This document shows positions 23,910-32,277 of a DNA stretch of 34,303 nucleotides, one piece after another. A program made the position numbers and the translations under genes. Source of the DNA: Sanguibacter inulinus (lineage in GTDB: Bacteria; Actinomycetota; Actinomycetes; Actinomycetales; Cellulomonadaceae); NCBI RefSeq assembly GCF_013415325.1, contig NZ_JACBYE010000047.1:1-34303 (forward strand), given 5' to 3'. Under the pieces are notes generated by a model. That model was not told where the DNA came from. It ran no database searches and was given only the letters and a program-made list of their open reading frames with translations. Positions within the stretch are counted from its first letter, which is position 1, and each line of letters starts with the position of its first letter.

Positions 23910-23915
23910 TACCGT
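23910..23915 (+). promoter_or_regulatory. Near-leaderless -10 element of carboxylase alpha
   Basis: TACCGT, then 5 nt (GAGCC), then GTG at 23921. No Shine-Dalgarno sequence is seen. Confidence 0.45.
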
Positions 23916-23920
23916 GAGCC

Positions 23921-25702
23921 GTGCCCCTCATCTCCAAGGTCCTCATCGCCAACCGCGGCGAGATCGCCGTCCGCATCGCTCGCGCGTGCGCCGACGCCTC
24001 GATCTCCTCCGTCGCCGTCTACGCCGACCCGGACCGCGAAGCCCTGCACGTGCGTCTCGCCGACGAGGCCTACTCCCTCGACGGCATGCGCGCCGCCGAC
24101 ACCTACCTCGACATGAGCAAGCTGCTCGACGTCGCCCGACGGGCCGGCGCCGACGCCGTGCACCCCGGGTACGGCTTCCTCGCCGAGAACGCCGACTTCG
24201 CGCGCGCCGTGATCGCCGCTGGTCTCACCTGGATCGGCCCGCCGCCCTCGGCGATCGACGCCCTCGGCGACAAGGTGAGCGCGCGGCACATCGCCCAGCG
24301 CGCCGGCGCGCCGCTCGTCCCGGGGACGGCTGACCCCGTCGCCGACGCGAGCGAGGTGCACGCCTTCGCGGCCGAGCACGGTCTGCCCGTCGCCATCAAG
24401 GCGGCCTTCGGCGGCGGTGGTCGCGGCATGCGCGTCGCGCGCACCGCCGACGAGATCGACGAGATGTACAACGCGGCCGTCCGCGAGGCCGTCGGCGCCT
24501 TCGGGCGCGGCGAGTGCTTCGTGGAGCGCTACCTCGACACCCCTCGGCACGTGGAGACCCAGTGCCTCGCCGACGAGCACGGCACCGTCGTGGTCGTCTC
24601 GACCCGCGACTGCTCGCTCCAGCGCCGCCACCAGAAGCTCGTCGAAGAGGCACCCGCACCGTTCCTGTCCCAGCAGCAGGTCGACGCGCTCTACGCGTCC
24701 TCCGAGGCGATCCTGCGCGAGGCCGGGTACGTCGGCGCCGGCACCTGCGAGTTCCTCGTGGGTGCGGACGGCACGCTCTCCTTCCTCGAGGTCAACACCC
24801 GCCTGCAGGTCGAGCACCCCGTGAGCGAAGAGGTCACCGGGATCGACCTGGTCCGCGAGCAGCTGCGCATCGCGTCAGGGGAGCCGCTCGGCTATTCCTC
24901 GGTCGAGGTCCGCGGCCACTCGATCGAGTTCCGCATCAACGGCGAAGACCCGGCTGCGGGCTTCCTGCCCTCCCCCGGCAAGATCACCGGTCTGCGCCTG
25001 CCGACGGGGCCGGGCGTCCGCGTCGACAGCGGCGTCGTCGAGGGCGACACCATCTCCGGTGCCTTCGACTCTCTGCTCGCCAAGGTGATCGTCACCGGCG
25101 CGACCCGGCGCCAGGCCGTCGAGCGCGCCCGCCGTGCGCTGCGCGAGCTCGAGATCGAGGGCATCCCGACAGTCGTCCCGTTCCACCGCGCCGTCCTCGA
25201 CACCGAGGCCTTCGTGCCCTCGGGCGAGGGGCCCTTCAGCGTCTACACCCGCTGGATCGAGACCGAGTTCGCCGACGAGTGCGCTGCGCTCGGCGGCACC
25301 ACCCCCGCACCCACCCCCGCGGAGGAGGACGAGCCGACGGGCGCGACCGAGCGTGTGGTCGTCGAGGTGGGCGGCAAGCGGCTCGAGGTCGTCATCCCGG
25401 CTGGCCTGGGGATCAGCGGTCGCGCGCGGGCCGGTGCCGCCAGGCGTCCCGCACGCCGCGCCGCGACGAAGACGGCGTCTGCGTCAGGCTCGACCCTCAC
25501 CTCGCCGATGCAGGGCACGATCGTCAAGGTCGCGGTCGAAGACGGGGCGACCGTCGCCGAGGGTGACCTCGTCGTGGTGCTCGAGGCCATGAAGATGGAG
25601 CAGCCGCTGCTCGCGCACCGTGCCGGGACCGTCAGCGGGCTCACCGCTGCTGTCGGCGGCGGCGTCAGCGCCGGCACCGCGATCTGCGAGATCCTCGCCT
25701 GA
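23921..25702 (+). CDS. Acyl-CoA carboxylase alpha subunit: biotin carboxylase fused to BCCP
   Basis: Catalyses ATP-dependent carboxylation of its own biotin. The product is 593 aa. The biotin-carboxylase domain (1 to about 450) has [37 protein letters not shown]-grasp glycine loop [31 protein letters not shown], and [21 protein letters not shown] Pro/Ala/Arg-rich linker (about 463-525) leads to the biotinyl domain (about 526-593), with biotin on K558 in LEAMKMEQP. The start GTG 23921 ([14 protein letters not shown]) matches homologues and has TACCGT 5 nt upstream. Partners nearby are beta (17670-19268), epsilon (19887-20123) and BirA (16664-17512). A Nudix gene follows 15 nt after the stop. 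Confidence 0.96.
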   Translation: MPLISKVLIANRGEIAVRIARACADASISSVAVYADPDREALHVRLADEAYSLDGMRAADTYLDMSKLLDVARRAGADAVHPGYGFLAENADFARAVIAAGLTWIGPPPSAIDALGDKVSARHIAQRAGAPLVPGTADPVADASEVHAFAAEHGLPVAIKAAFGGGGRGMRVARTADEIDEMYNAAVREAVGAFGRGECFVERYLDTPRHVETQCLADEHGTVVVVSTRDCSLQRRHQKLVEEAPAPFLSQQQVDALYASSEAILREAGYVGAGTCEFLVGADGTLSFLEVNTRLQVEHPVSEEVTGIDLVREQLRIASGEPLGYSSVEVRGHSIEFRINGEDPAAGFLPSPGKITGLRLPTGPGVRVDSGVVEGDTISGAFDSLLAKVIVTGATRRQAVERARRALRELEIEGIPTVVPFHRAVLDTEAFVPSGEGPFSVYTRWIETEFADECAALGGTTPAPTPAEEDEPTGATERVVVEVGGKRLEVVIPAGLGISGRARAGAARRPARRAATKTASASGSTLTSPMQGTIVKVAVEDGATVAEGDLVVVLEAMKMEQPLLAHRAGTVSGLTAAVGGGVSAGTAICEILA

Positions 25703-25717
25703 CGTGCCTGGGCTGAC

Positions 25718-26245
25718 ATGACCGAGGTCCCCGGGTTCTTCCGGCACCCTGGCGACGGCTGGGTGGAGTGCGCCTGCGGGCGGCGCCACTGGGGCCTCGT
25801 CGGTGCGGCCGGGCTGCTGCTCGTCCGCCGGGACGACCGGGGCTTCGTCACGCACGTCGTGCTGCAGCACAGGTCGCTCGAGAGCCACCAGGGCGGGACG
25901 TGGGGGGTGCCCGGCGGGGCGATCGTCCCCGGCGAGACCGCCGTCGAGGGTGCGCTGCGCGAGTCGCAGGAGGAGGCCGGGATCGCGCCCGGTGCCGTCC
26001 GCGTGCTCGGTGAGCACGTGCTCGACCACGGACCCTGGAGCTACACGACAGTCCTGGCCGAAGAAGCCCCAGGCCACGTGATCGACGTCCGCCCGACCGA
26101 CACCGAGAGCCTCGACGTCGTGTGGGTCCCTGCCGACGAGGTGACAGACCGAGAGCTGCTGCCCGCCTTCGCAGCTGCGTGGCCCGGGCTGCGCGCCCGG
26201 ATCGACGCGCTCGGGCCGAGCGACCCTGACGACGCCGTCTCCTAG
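25718..26245 (+). CDS. Nudix hydrolase
   Basis: Hydrolase of 175 aa for nucleoside-diphosphate-X compounds. The Nudix box GX5EX7REUXEEXGU is fully matched by residues 67-89, GGAIVPGETAVEGALRESQE followed by EAGI. An N-terminal CACGRRHWG (18-26) is seen in a subset of actinobacterial Nudix proteins and may bind metal. It begins 15 nt after the carboxylase alpha stop without a separate -10 element, so it is probably co-transcribed. No strong ribosome-binding site is evident. The substrate cannot be predicted from sequence. Confidence 0.92.
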   Translation: MTEVPGFFRHPGDGWVECACGRRHWGLVGAAGLLLVRRDDRGFVTHVVLQHRSLESHQGGTWGVPGGAIVPGETAVEGALRESQEEAGIAPGAVRVLGEHVLDHGPWSYTTVLAEEAPGHVIDVRPTDTESLDVVWVPADEVTDRELLPAFAAAWPGLRARIDALGPSDPDDAVS

Positions 26246-26359
26246 CTAGGCCAGCTCTCAGCGCCACGACAGACGTCCCGGGCTCTCCAGAAGTTCCCAG
26301 GATCGCTGAGACGTGCACCACGTCGGCCCGGATCGCTCCCCTCAGGCCCTCGACGGGAG

Positions 26360-26365
26360 TACATT
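26360..26365 (+). promoter_or_regulatory. Candidate -10 element of the efe locus
   Basis: TACATT fits TANNNT and lies 15 nt before the DtxR-type iron box, so transcription would start near 26372, just at the box. No good -35 is seen. Confidence 0.35.
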
Positions 26366-26380
26366 CGTCTCGGCTCGTCA

Positions 26381-26399
26381 TGAGGCAAGCCTTACCTCA
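26381..26399 (+). promoter_or_regulatory. DtxR/IdeR iron box upstream of efeU
   Basis: TGAGGCAAGCCTTACCTCA matches the DtxR/IdeR consensus TWAGGTWAGSCTWACCTWA at 16 of 19 positions, and its arms are complementary at 8 of 9 pairs. It lies 31 nt before the efeU start. Repression by Fe2+-bound DtxR is therefore expected. Confidence 0.8.
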
Positions 26400-26429
26400 G
26401 GTCTGGCGACCTGGCTCGAAGGGTCTGTC

Positions 26430-27314
26430 GTGCTCCCCAACTTCCTCATCGGCCTGCGTGAAGGGCTCGAGGCGGCACTCGTCGTCGGGATCCTCGTGGC
26501 GTACCTCGTCAAGACCGGACGGCGGGACCTGCTCCCCCAGCTCTGGGCCGGCGTCACCCTCGCCGTCGTCGTGTCGCTCGCCTTCGGGGCGCTGCTGACC
26601 TTCGGCCCCCGAGGCCTGACCTTCGAGGCTCAGGAGGCGATCGGCGGGACCCTCTCGATCGTCGCCGTCGGGCTCATCACCTGGATGATCTTCTGGATGG
26701 GCAAGACGGCCCGCCACCTCAAGAGCGACCTGCACGGCAAGCTCGACGAGGCCGTCGCCGCCGGACGCTGGGCCGTGCTCGTCATGGCCGTCCTCGCCGT
26801 CGGCCGTGAGGGCCTCGAGACGGCCCTGTTCCTCTGGGCCGGCGCTCAGGCCACAGGCCAGACCGTCGAGCCGCTCGTCGGCGCGCTCCTGGGCATCCTC
26901 GTCGCGGTCGCCCTCGGCTGGGCTGTCTACAAGGGCGCGGTCCGTCTGAACCTGCGCGTCTTCTTCGCGTGGACAGGTCTGCTGCTGATCGTCATCGCCG
27001 CCGGGGTGCTCTCCTACGGGGTCCACGACCTCCAGGAGGCGGGCATCCTGCCCGGCCTGCACAACCTCGCCTTCGACGTGTCCGCCCAGGTCCCGCCGTC
27101 GAGCTGGTACGGCACCCTCCTCAAGGGCACCGTCAACTTCTCCCCCGCGACCACGTGGCTCGAAGCCCTCGCGTGGACCGCGTACATCGTCCCCGTCATG
27201 ACCGTCTACGTCCGCACAGTCTGGTCCGGCTCGCCCCGCACCCCGACGACGTCGAGCACCGTGAAGGCACCCGCCGCCGGCGCCGCCGCTCCCACCACCG
27301 GAGGAACACCTTGA
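26430..27314 (+). CDS. efeU: Ferrous iron permease EfeU (FTR1 family)
   Basis: Inner-membrane iron permease of 294 aa with seven predicted helices. Both FTR1-type REGLE motifs, the iron-translocating acidic sites, are present: residues 10-14 (LIGLREGLEAALVVGIL) and 126-130 (VGREGLETALFLWAG). The C-terminus after the last helix is a hydrophilic Thr/Ala/Pro tail. GTG 26430 (MLPNFLIGLREGL) is chosen because homologues begin MxxNFLIGLREGLEA and GAAGGG lies 6 nt upstream. It overlaps efeO by 4 nt. An iron box upstream implies induction by iron starvation. Works with EfeO and EfeB encoded next. Confidence 0.95.
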   Translation: MLPNFLIGLREGLEAALVVGILVAYLVKTGRRDLLPQLWAGVTLAVVVSLAFGALLTFGPRGLTFEAQEAIGGTLSIVAVGLITWMIFWMGKTARHLKSDLHGKLDEAVAAGRWAVLVMAVLAVGREGLETALFLWAGAQATGQTVEPLVGALLGILVAVALGWAVYKGAVRLNLRVFFAWTGLLLIVIAAGVLSYGVHDLQEAGILPGLHNLAFDVSAQVPPSSWYGTLLKGTVNFSPATTWLEALAWTAYIVPVMTVYVRTVWSGSPRTPTTSSTVKAPAAGAAAPTTGGTP

Positions 27315-28537
27315 GCCCGACCACCCAGCGCCCGCGCGCTGCGCGCACCCTGACCCTCACGGCCGCCGCGCTCGCCACGACCCTCGCCCTCGCGGCCTGC
27401 ACGGACAACTCCGCGCCGGCCGACGAGGCCGAGGGCAGCGGGCCCGCGACGCTCACCGTCACCTCGACCGCCGACGAGTGCACCGTCTCGGCCCCCGAGG
27501 CGCCGTCAGGCAACGTGGTCTTCTCCGTGACCAACGCGGGCGACGACGTCACCGAGTTCTACCTGCTCGCCGAGGACGGTCTGCGGATCGTCTCCGAGGT
27601 CGAGAACATCGGCCCCGGTCTGACCCGTGACCTGGTGCTGACGGCCAAGCCCGGCAGCTACGTCACCGCCTGCAAGCCGGGGATGGTCGGCGACGGCATC
27701 CGGGCAGACTTCACGGTCACCGACTCCGGCTCCGACGTCGCGCCGACAGGCGAGCTCGCCGACCAGATCACGACGGCGACCACCAACTACGTCGGGTACG
27801 TCAAGGACCAGACGGAGCAGCTGCTCGCGGGGACCCAGGAGTTCGTCGACGCCTACGCGGCCGGCGACGACGACACCGCGCGTGCGCTCTACGCCTCGAC
27901 CCGCGTCCACTGGGAGCGCATCGAGCCCGTCGCCGAGTCCTTCGGCGACCTCGACCCCCGCATGGACCTGCGCGAGGCCGACCTCGAAGAGGGCCAGGAG
28001 TGGACGGGCTGGCACCTCCTCGAGAAGGACCTGTGGCAGCCCACCGCCGAGGCGAACGGCGGCACCGAGTACGTGCCGCTGACCCCTGAGCAGCGCACGC
28101 AGTACGCCGACCAGCTGCTCGCGGACACGACCGAGCTCGACACCCGCGTGCACACGGCGGAGTTCGCCGAGGGGATCGATGCGGCGAGCATCGGCAACGG
28201 TGCCAAGGGCCTGCTCGACGAGGTCGCGACGGGCAAGGTCACCGGCGAAGAAGAGATCTGGTCGCACACCGACCTCTGGGACTTCCAGGCCAACGTCGAC
28301 GGCGCGAAGGTCGCCTACGACGGGCTCCGTGACGTCGTGATCGCCCAGGACGCCGACCTCGCCGACGCCCTCGACACGCAGTTCGCCGAGATCCAGACTC
28401 TCCTCGACGCCCAGCGCTCGGGCGACGGCTTCGTGCTCTACACCGACCTCACCCCAGCCCAGGTGAAAGAGCTCGCCGACGCCGTCAACGCGCTCGGCGA
28501 GCCGCTCTCGAGGTTGACCGCAGCCGTCGTCCTCTGA
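27311..28537 (+). CDS. efeO: Iron-uptake lipoprotein EfeO (cupredoxin plus M75 domain)
   Basis: Extracytoplasmic iron-binding component of 408 aa. A lipoprotein signal ends with lipobox LAAC, lipid on C30. Residues about 45-135 form the cupredoxin-like domain (FSVTNAGDDVTEFYLLAEDG, TACKPGMVGDG). Residues about 150-405 form the M75/imelysin-like helical domain with ASTRVHWERIEPVAESFGDL. The start is TTG 27311: GGAGGA lies 5 nt upstream and the TTGA overlaps the efeU stop, a coupled arrangement. A 15-bp hairpin follows between it and efeB, perhaps lowering efeB expression. Confidence 0.94.
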   Translation: MSPTTQRPRAARTLTLTAAALATTLALAACTDNSAPADEAEGSGPATLTVTSTADECTVSAPEAPSGNVVFSVTNAGDDVTEFYLLAEDGLRIVSEVENIGPGLTRDLVLTAKPGSYVTACKPGMVGDGIRADFTVTDSGSDVAPTGELADQITTATTNYVGYVKDQTEQLLAGTQEFVDAYAAGDDDTARALYASTRVHWERIEPVAESFGDLDPRMDLREADLEEGQEWTGWHLLEKDLWQPTAEANGGTEYVPLTPEQRTQYADQLLADTTELDTRVHTAEFAEGIDAASIGNGAKGLLDEVATGKVTGEEEIWSHTDLWDFQANVDGAKVAYDGLRDVVIAQDADLADALDTQFAEIQTLLDAQRSGDGFVLYTDLTPAQVKELADAVNALGEPLSRLTAAVVL

Positions 28538-28605
28538 CGCACCCCACCCGGTCGACCAGACGTCGGCCACGGGTCGCCGGGAGGCGACCAGCAGCAGATC
28601 CGCGA

Positions 28606-28638
28606 GCCCGGCCGACCAGGACCCCTGGTCGGCCGGGC
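28606..28638 (+). terminator. 15-bp perfect hairpin between efeO and efeB
   Basis: GCCCGGCCGACCAGG (28606-28620), loop ACC, CCTGGTCGGCCGGGC (28624-28638). This very stable stem starts 69 nt after efeO and ends 20 nt before the efeB ATG. It may be a terminator or attenuator inside the operon, a stabiliser of the efeUO mRNA, or a control on efeB translation. No T-tract. Confidence 0.7.
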
Positions 28639-28658
28639 ACCACCACCCGAGGTCCCCG

Positions 28659-30083
28659 ATGCCGACGCCACCCCGCACCCCCGACGCTGAGCAGCCCGCT
28701 GCCGGCTCCACCGCCGGAGCCGACCAGGCTGCCGGTGCCGACAGCACCGACGGTGCTGCAACCGCCACGACGGGGCAGCCGGCTGCCCGCCCCGTGTCCA
28801 GGCGCGGTCTGCTCGGCATCGCCGGGGCCGGGCTCGTAGCCCTCGGGGCCTCTGCGGCGACGGGCTACGCCGTCGGGCGTCCCGCAGCCGAGCCCGCTCC
28901 GGCGTCGCGGTCCTACCCGATCACCGGGGCGCACCAGACGGGCATCAGCACGCCTGCCCAGGACCGTCTGCACTTCGCGACCTTCGACCTGCTCACCGAG
29001 GACCGCGACGACGTGGTCGAGCTGCTGCGGACCTGGACGGCCGCCGCAGACCGCATGATGCGCGGTCTGCCCGCCGGAGAGCTCGGCCCGTCGTCGGGTC
29101 CCTACGACGCACCGCCGGACGACACCGGTGAGACCGAAGACCTCGACGCCTCGCACCTGACGATCACCTTCGGCTTCGGACCCTCGTTCTTCGAGGGCGC
29201 CGACGGCGCAGCGCGCTTCGGCCTCGATGGCCGCAAGCCTGCGCTCCTCGCCGACTTGCCGCACTTCCCCGCAGACGCTCTCGAAGACGCGCGCTGCGGC
29301 GGTGACATCGCGGTCCAGGCCTGCGCCGACGACCCGCAGGTCGCCGTCCACGCGATCCGCAACCTCGCCAGGCTCGCCTTCGGCACGGCCTCGGTGCGCT
29401 GGAGCCAGCTCGGCTACGGGCGCACCTCGACCACGTCGACGAGCCAGTCGACCCCCCGGAACCTCTTCGGCTTCAAGGACGGCACAGCCAACATCAAGGC
29501 CGAGGAGCCCGCGGCCCTCGAGGACCACGTCTGGGTCCAGCCCGAGGACTCGGCCTCCGATCCCGGAGCGGCGTGGCTCGCCGGAGGCTCGTACCTCGTC
29601 GCCCGTCGCATCCGCATGACCATCGAGACGTGGGACCGCTCGTCCCTGCGCGAGCAGGAGACGATCACGGGGCGGACCAAGGGCAGCGGAGCACCGCTGT
29701 CCGGGGGCGACGAGCACACAGAGCCCGACTTCACGGTGACAGGACGCGGCGACGTCCCGCTCATCGACCCTGCCTCGCACGTCGCGCTCGCGCACCCGAG
29801 CGCGAACGGCGGTGCCCGCATGCTGCGCCGCGGCTACAACTACACCGACGGCTCCGACGGTCTGGGCCGCCTCGACGCCGGGCTGTTCTTCCTCTGCTAC
29901 GTCCGCGACCCCGCCACCCAGTACATCCCGCTGCAGAACACCCTCGCCCGCGACGACCTCTTGAGCGAGTACCTGCGGCACACAGGGTCAGGGCTCTGGG
30001 CCGTCCCACCGGGCCTGCCCGCAGGGTCCACGACGGGTGGCACCGACGGCGCCTACGTCGGCCAGACGCTGTTCGAGGCGTGA
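28659..30083 (+). CDS. efeB: Deferrochelatase/DyP-type peroxidase EfeB
   Basis: Heme-dependent peroxidase of 474 aa exported folded by the Tat system; EfeB oxidises ferrous iron or extracts iron from heme. The Tat signal SRRGLLGIAGAGLVALGASA (47-66) follows an unusually long 46-residue Ala/Thr-rich leader. DyP motifs: GFKDG (271-275, distal D274), proximal heme His H374 in PASHVALAHP, and distal Arg in MLRRGYNYTDG. ATG 28659 is preceded by GAGG (28649-28652). A later start near the twin Arg might trim the leader, but I see none with a better site. It is the third gene of efeUOB, separated from efeO by a strong hairpin. Confidence 0.95.
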   Translation: MPTPPRTPDAEQPAAGSTAGADQAAGADSTDGAATATTGQPAARPVSRRGLLGIAGAGLVALGASAATGYAVGRPAAEPAPASRSYPITGAHQTGISTPAQDRLHFATFDLLTEDRDDVVELLRTWTAAADRMMRGLPAGELGPSSGPYDAPPDDTGETEDLDASHLTITFGFGPSFFEGADGAARFGLDGRKPALLADLPHFPADALEDARCGGDIAVQACADDPQVAVHAIRNLARLAFGTASVRWSQLGYGRTSTTSTSQSTPRNLFGFKDGTANIKAEEPAALEDHVWVQPEDSASDPGAAWLAGGSYLVARRIRMTIETWDRSSLREQETITGRTKGSGAPLSGGDEHTEPDFTVTGRGDVPLIDPASHVALAHPSANGGARMLRRGYNYTDGSDGLGRLDAGLFFLCYVRDPATQYIPLQNTLARDDLLSEYLRHTGSGLWAVPPGLPAGSTTGGTDGAYVGQTLFEA

Positions 30084-30127
30084 ACCGCGACCCCCGGGCG
30101 CCCAGCACACCAGGGGCCCGGGCGCTG

Positions 30128-30133
30128 TAGCGT
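30128..30133 (+). promoter_or_regulatory. Leaderless -10 element of the EEP membrane protein gene
   Basis: TAGCGT, then CGGGGC (6 nt), then ATG at 30140. The GGGGC could instead act as a poor ribosome-binding site. Confidence 0.5.
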
Positions 30134-30139
30134 CGGGGC

Positions 30140-32140
30140 ATGACCGACATCTCGCCGCCCGTCGCCGCGCGGACCTGTGCGCGCCTCGTGCTGCTGCTCG
30201 CTGTCGTCACCGCCCTCACCGCAGACCTCGTCCGCACCAGCGGGCCGCTGATCGACCAGGCCTTCACAGCGGGTGTCGTGCAGGCCGGGGCGACGGCCGT
30301 CGGCACCTACGCCGCAGCCGGGGCCCTCGTCGCCCTCGTGTGCCTGCGGCGCCAGGTCGCAGGCCCAGCCCTGGTCACCGGGGTCGTGTCGCTCGTCGTG
30401 CTCAGGCTCGCCGTGCAGGCGACCCAGGGGTCCGCACGGTTCGTGCTCGGGCTCGTCGCCGTCGCCCTCGCCCTCGCGGTCCTGGTGGTCACCGCGGCTG
30501 TGGCCGCTCGCGTCTCCGGGCGCGTCGTGGCCGCCGGTGTCTCGGGCGGGCTGGCCCTCTCCGCCGCGCTGACGCTCGCGTGGAGCACCTGGGACCCCGT
30601 CTGGCGTCCAGGCGTGGTCGCCTGGGTGACGCCCGTGCTGCTCGGCGGGGTCGCAGTCCTGCTCGCACGGGGGCTGCGGAGGCTGCCCGCAGCACCCGCG
30701 GTCCGCGGTCTCTGGCTCCTCGGGCCCTTCGTCGGCCTCGCCGTCATGACCGTCGCGAACCCCGCCTTCCTCGCCTCCCAGACCGGCCTGCCGCTCTGGG
30801 TCGCAGGTCCTCTGCTGCTGGTCCCCGCTGTCCTCGTCGCGGTCGTCCTCGTGCTGCCCGTCGCCCGGACCCCGCGGACGCCCGCGTGGATCGACGGACT
30901 GCTGGTCGTGGTGCTCGGCAGCGCGTCGGCCGGCGTCTTCGCTGCTGCGACGTGGCCGCACGACCCCGGGGCCTGGCGGACCGTCCTCGTCTGCCTCTCG
31001 CTGCTGGTCCTCGCTGTCGGCGCTCCCCTCGCGCTCGCCCGAGCCCTGACCCGCCCCGTCCGCGACCAGTCCTCGGCGAGGCTCGCCGGTGCTGCGGCCT
31101 GCGCGGGCCTCGGGGTGATCGTCCCGCTGCTCGTCTACCAGCTGGACTACGACGTCCCGCTCGGCGTCCCCAACGCTGTCGTCCCCGTGCTGGTCGCGGT
31201 GCTGCTCTCGATCATGGCGGCGCGAGCCCGCTCGAGGGCCCGTGCATCCGAGCGGGACGCTGTCGGGACCGACGGCACCGACGGCACCGTCGAGCTGTCG
31301 ACCGTCGGCGCTCCGCTGCGGGCCCAGCTCGTCCTCGTGACGCTCACCTGCGCGCTGCTGGTCGTGGGGACCGCCGTGGTGCTGCCGAGCAGCGGGACCG
31401 GCACACCGGCCGACGAGCGTCCTCCCGTCGCCGACGGCACGCTCCAGATGCTCGACTGGAACCTGCACTACGGGGTGAGCACCGGACCCGGCGTCGAGCT
31501 CGACGAGATGGTCGACGTGATCGCCGGCTCGGGTGCCCAGCTGGTCACGCTCCAGGAGGTCTCGCGCGGCTGGGTGATGGGCGGCGGGTCCGACATGGCC
31601 ACATACCTCGAGCAGCGGCTCGGGATGCACTCTGCCTTCGTCCCGGCCGCCGACAGGCAGTTCGGCAACATGATCCTGTGGGACGAGTCCCTCGGCGACG
31701 GGACGGACATCGACCCGACGGCCCTGCCTTACGGCGCCGGACCTCAGCGCCGCAGCGCCGTGAACGTCACGCTCGACGTCGACGGCACGCCGCTGCGGGT
31801 CACCTCGGTGCATCTCCAGCACCGGATGGGCAACATCGACACCCGGCTCGACCAGATCGCCGCGCTCCTCGACGCCGAGCCCGTCGTCGGTGCGCGTCTG
31901 GTCGCCGGCGACCTCAACGCCGAGCCCGGGTGGCCCGAGGTCGCGCTCTTCGAGGCCGCCGGTCTCACGAGCGCTGTTGACGAGGCGGGCGACCCGCTGT
32001 CCTCGACCTTCCCGAGCGACGCACCGTCCTCGCGGATCGACTGGATCTTCGGGGCAGGCGTGAGCTTCTCCGACGTCGAGGTGCTCGACGTCCGCCAGAG
32101 CGACCACCGGCCGCTCGTCGCGACGGTGAGCCTCCCGTGA
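30140..32140 (+). CDS. Polytopic membrane protein with C-terminal endonuclease/exonuclease/phosphatase domain
   Basis: Two-part protein of 666 aa. Residues 1 to about 420 contain roughly ten to twelve hydrophobic helices with short loops, resembling no transporter I recognise. Residues about 432-666 form an EEP (DNase I-like) domain, presumably outside the membrane. Its catalytic motifs are complete: LDWNLHYG, LVTLQEVSRG, VTSVHLQHRMG, VAGDLNAEPGW, SRIDWIFG and terminal QSDHRPLVATV. Such domains hydrolyse phosphodiesters of nucleic acids, phosphoinositides or sphingomyelin, so target and topology decide its role and neither is visible. It has its own leaderless promoter (TAGCGT, 6 nt). Similar membrane-EEP fusions occur in actinobacteria without established function. 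Confidence 0.85.
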   Translation: MTDISPPVAARTCARLVLLLAVVTALTADLVRTSGPLIDQAFTAGVVQAGATAVGTYAAAGALVALVCLRRQVAGPALVTGVVSLVVLRLAVQATQGSARFVLGLVAVALALAVLVVTAAVAARVSGRVVAAGVSGGLALSAALTLAWSTWDPVWRPGVVAWVTPVLLGGVAVLLARGLRRLPAAPAVRGLWLLGPFVGLAVMTVANPAFLASQTGLPLWVAGPLLLVPAVLVAVVLVLPVARTPRTPAWIDGLLVVVLGSASAGVFAAATWPHDPGAWRTVLVCLSLLVLAVGAPLALARALTRPVRDQSSARLAGAAACAGLGVIVPLLVYQLDYDVPLGVPNAVVPVLVAVLLSIMAARARSRARASERDAVGTDGTDGTVELSTVGAPLRAQLVLVTLTCALLVVGTAVVLPSSGTGTPADERPPVADGTLQMLDWNLHYGVSTGPGVELDEMVDVIAGSGAQLVTLQEVSRGWVMGGGSDMATYLEQRLGMHSAFVPAADRQFGNMILWDESLGDGTDIDPTALPYGAGPQRRSAVNVTLDVDGTPLRVTSVHLQHRMGNIDTRLDQIAALLDAEPVVGARLVAGDLNAEPGWPEVALFEAAGLTSAVDEAGDPLSSTFPSDAPSSRIDWIFGAGVSFSDVEVLDVRQSDHRPLVATVSLP

Positions 32141-32277
32141 GGCCCGGCTGATCGCACGCCGCGCGAGAAGGACCGGCCCAGCATGGCAAGGCTCCGCCCT
32201 CCGACGCCCGACCTCGGCGTCCCCACGTCCCTCCCGCAGCCCGACCGCAGACCACCCGCAGACCTAGGAGACCCACC

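Noticed and set aside
30096-30129. GC-rich repeats (CCCGGGCGCC, GCCCGGGCGC) after efeB as a terminator
   Set aside because: Several mutually exclusive pairings are possible around self-complementary CCCGGG and no clean stem-loop stands out.
30053-32107. Long open frame on the minus strand opposite the EEP membrane protein gene (684 codons)
   Set aside because: It is the codon-bias shadow of a high-GC gene: the product is Arg/Glu/Asp/Gly-rich without any motif, whereas the plus strand encodes complete EEP motifs.
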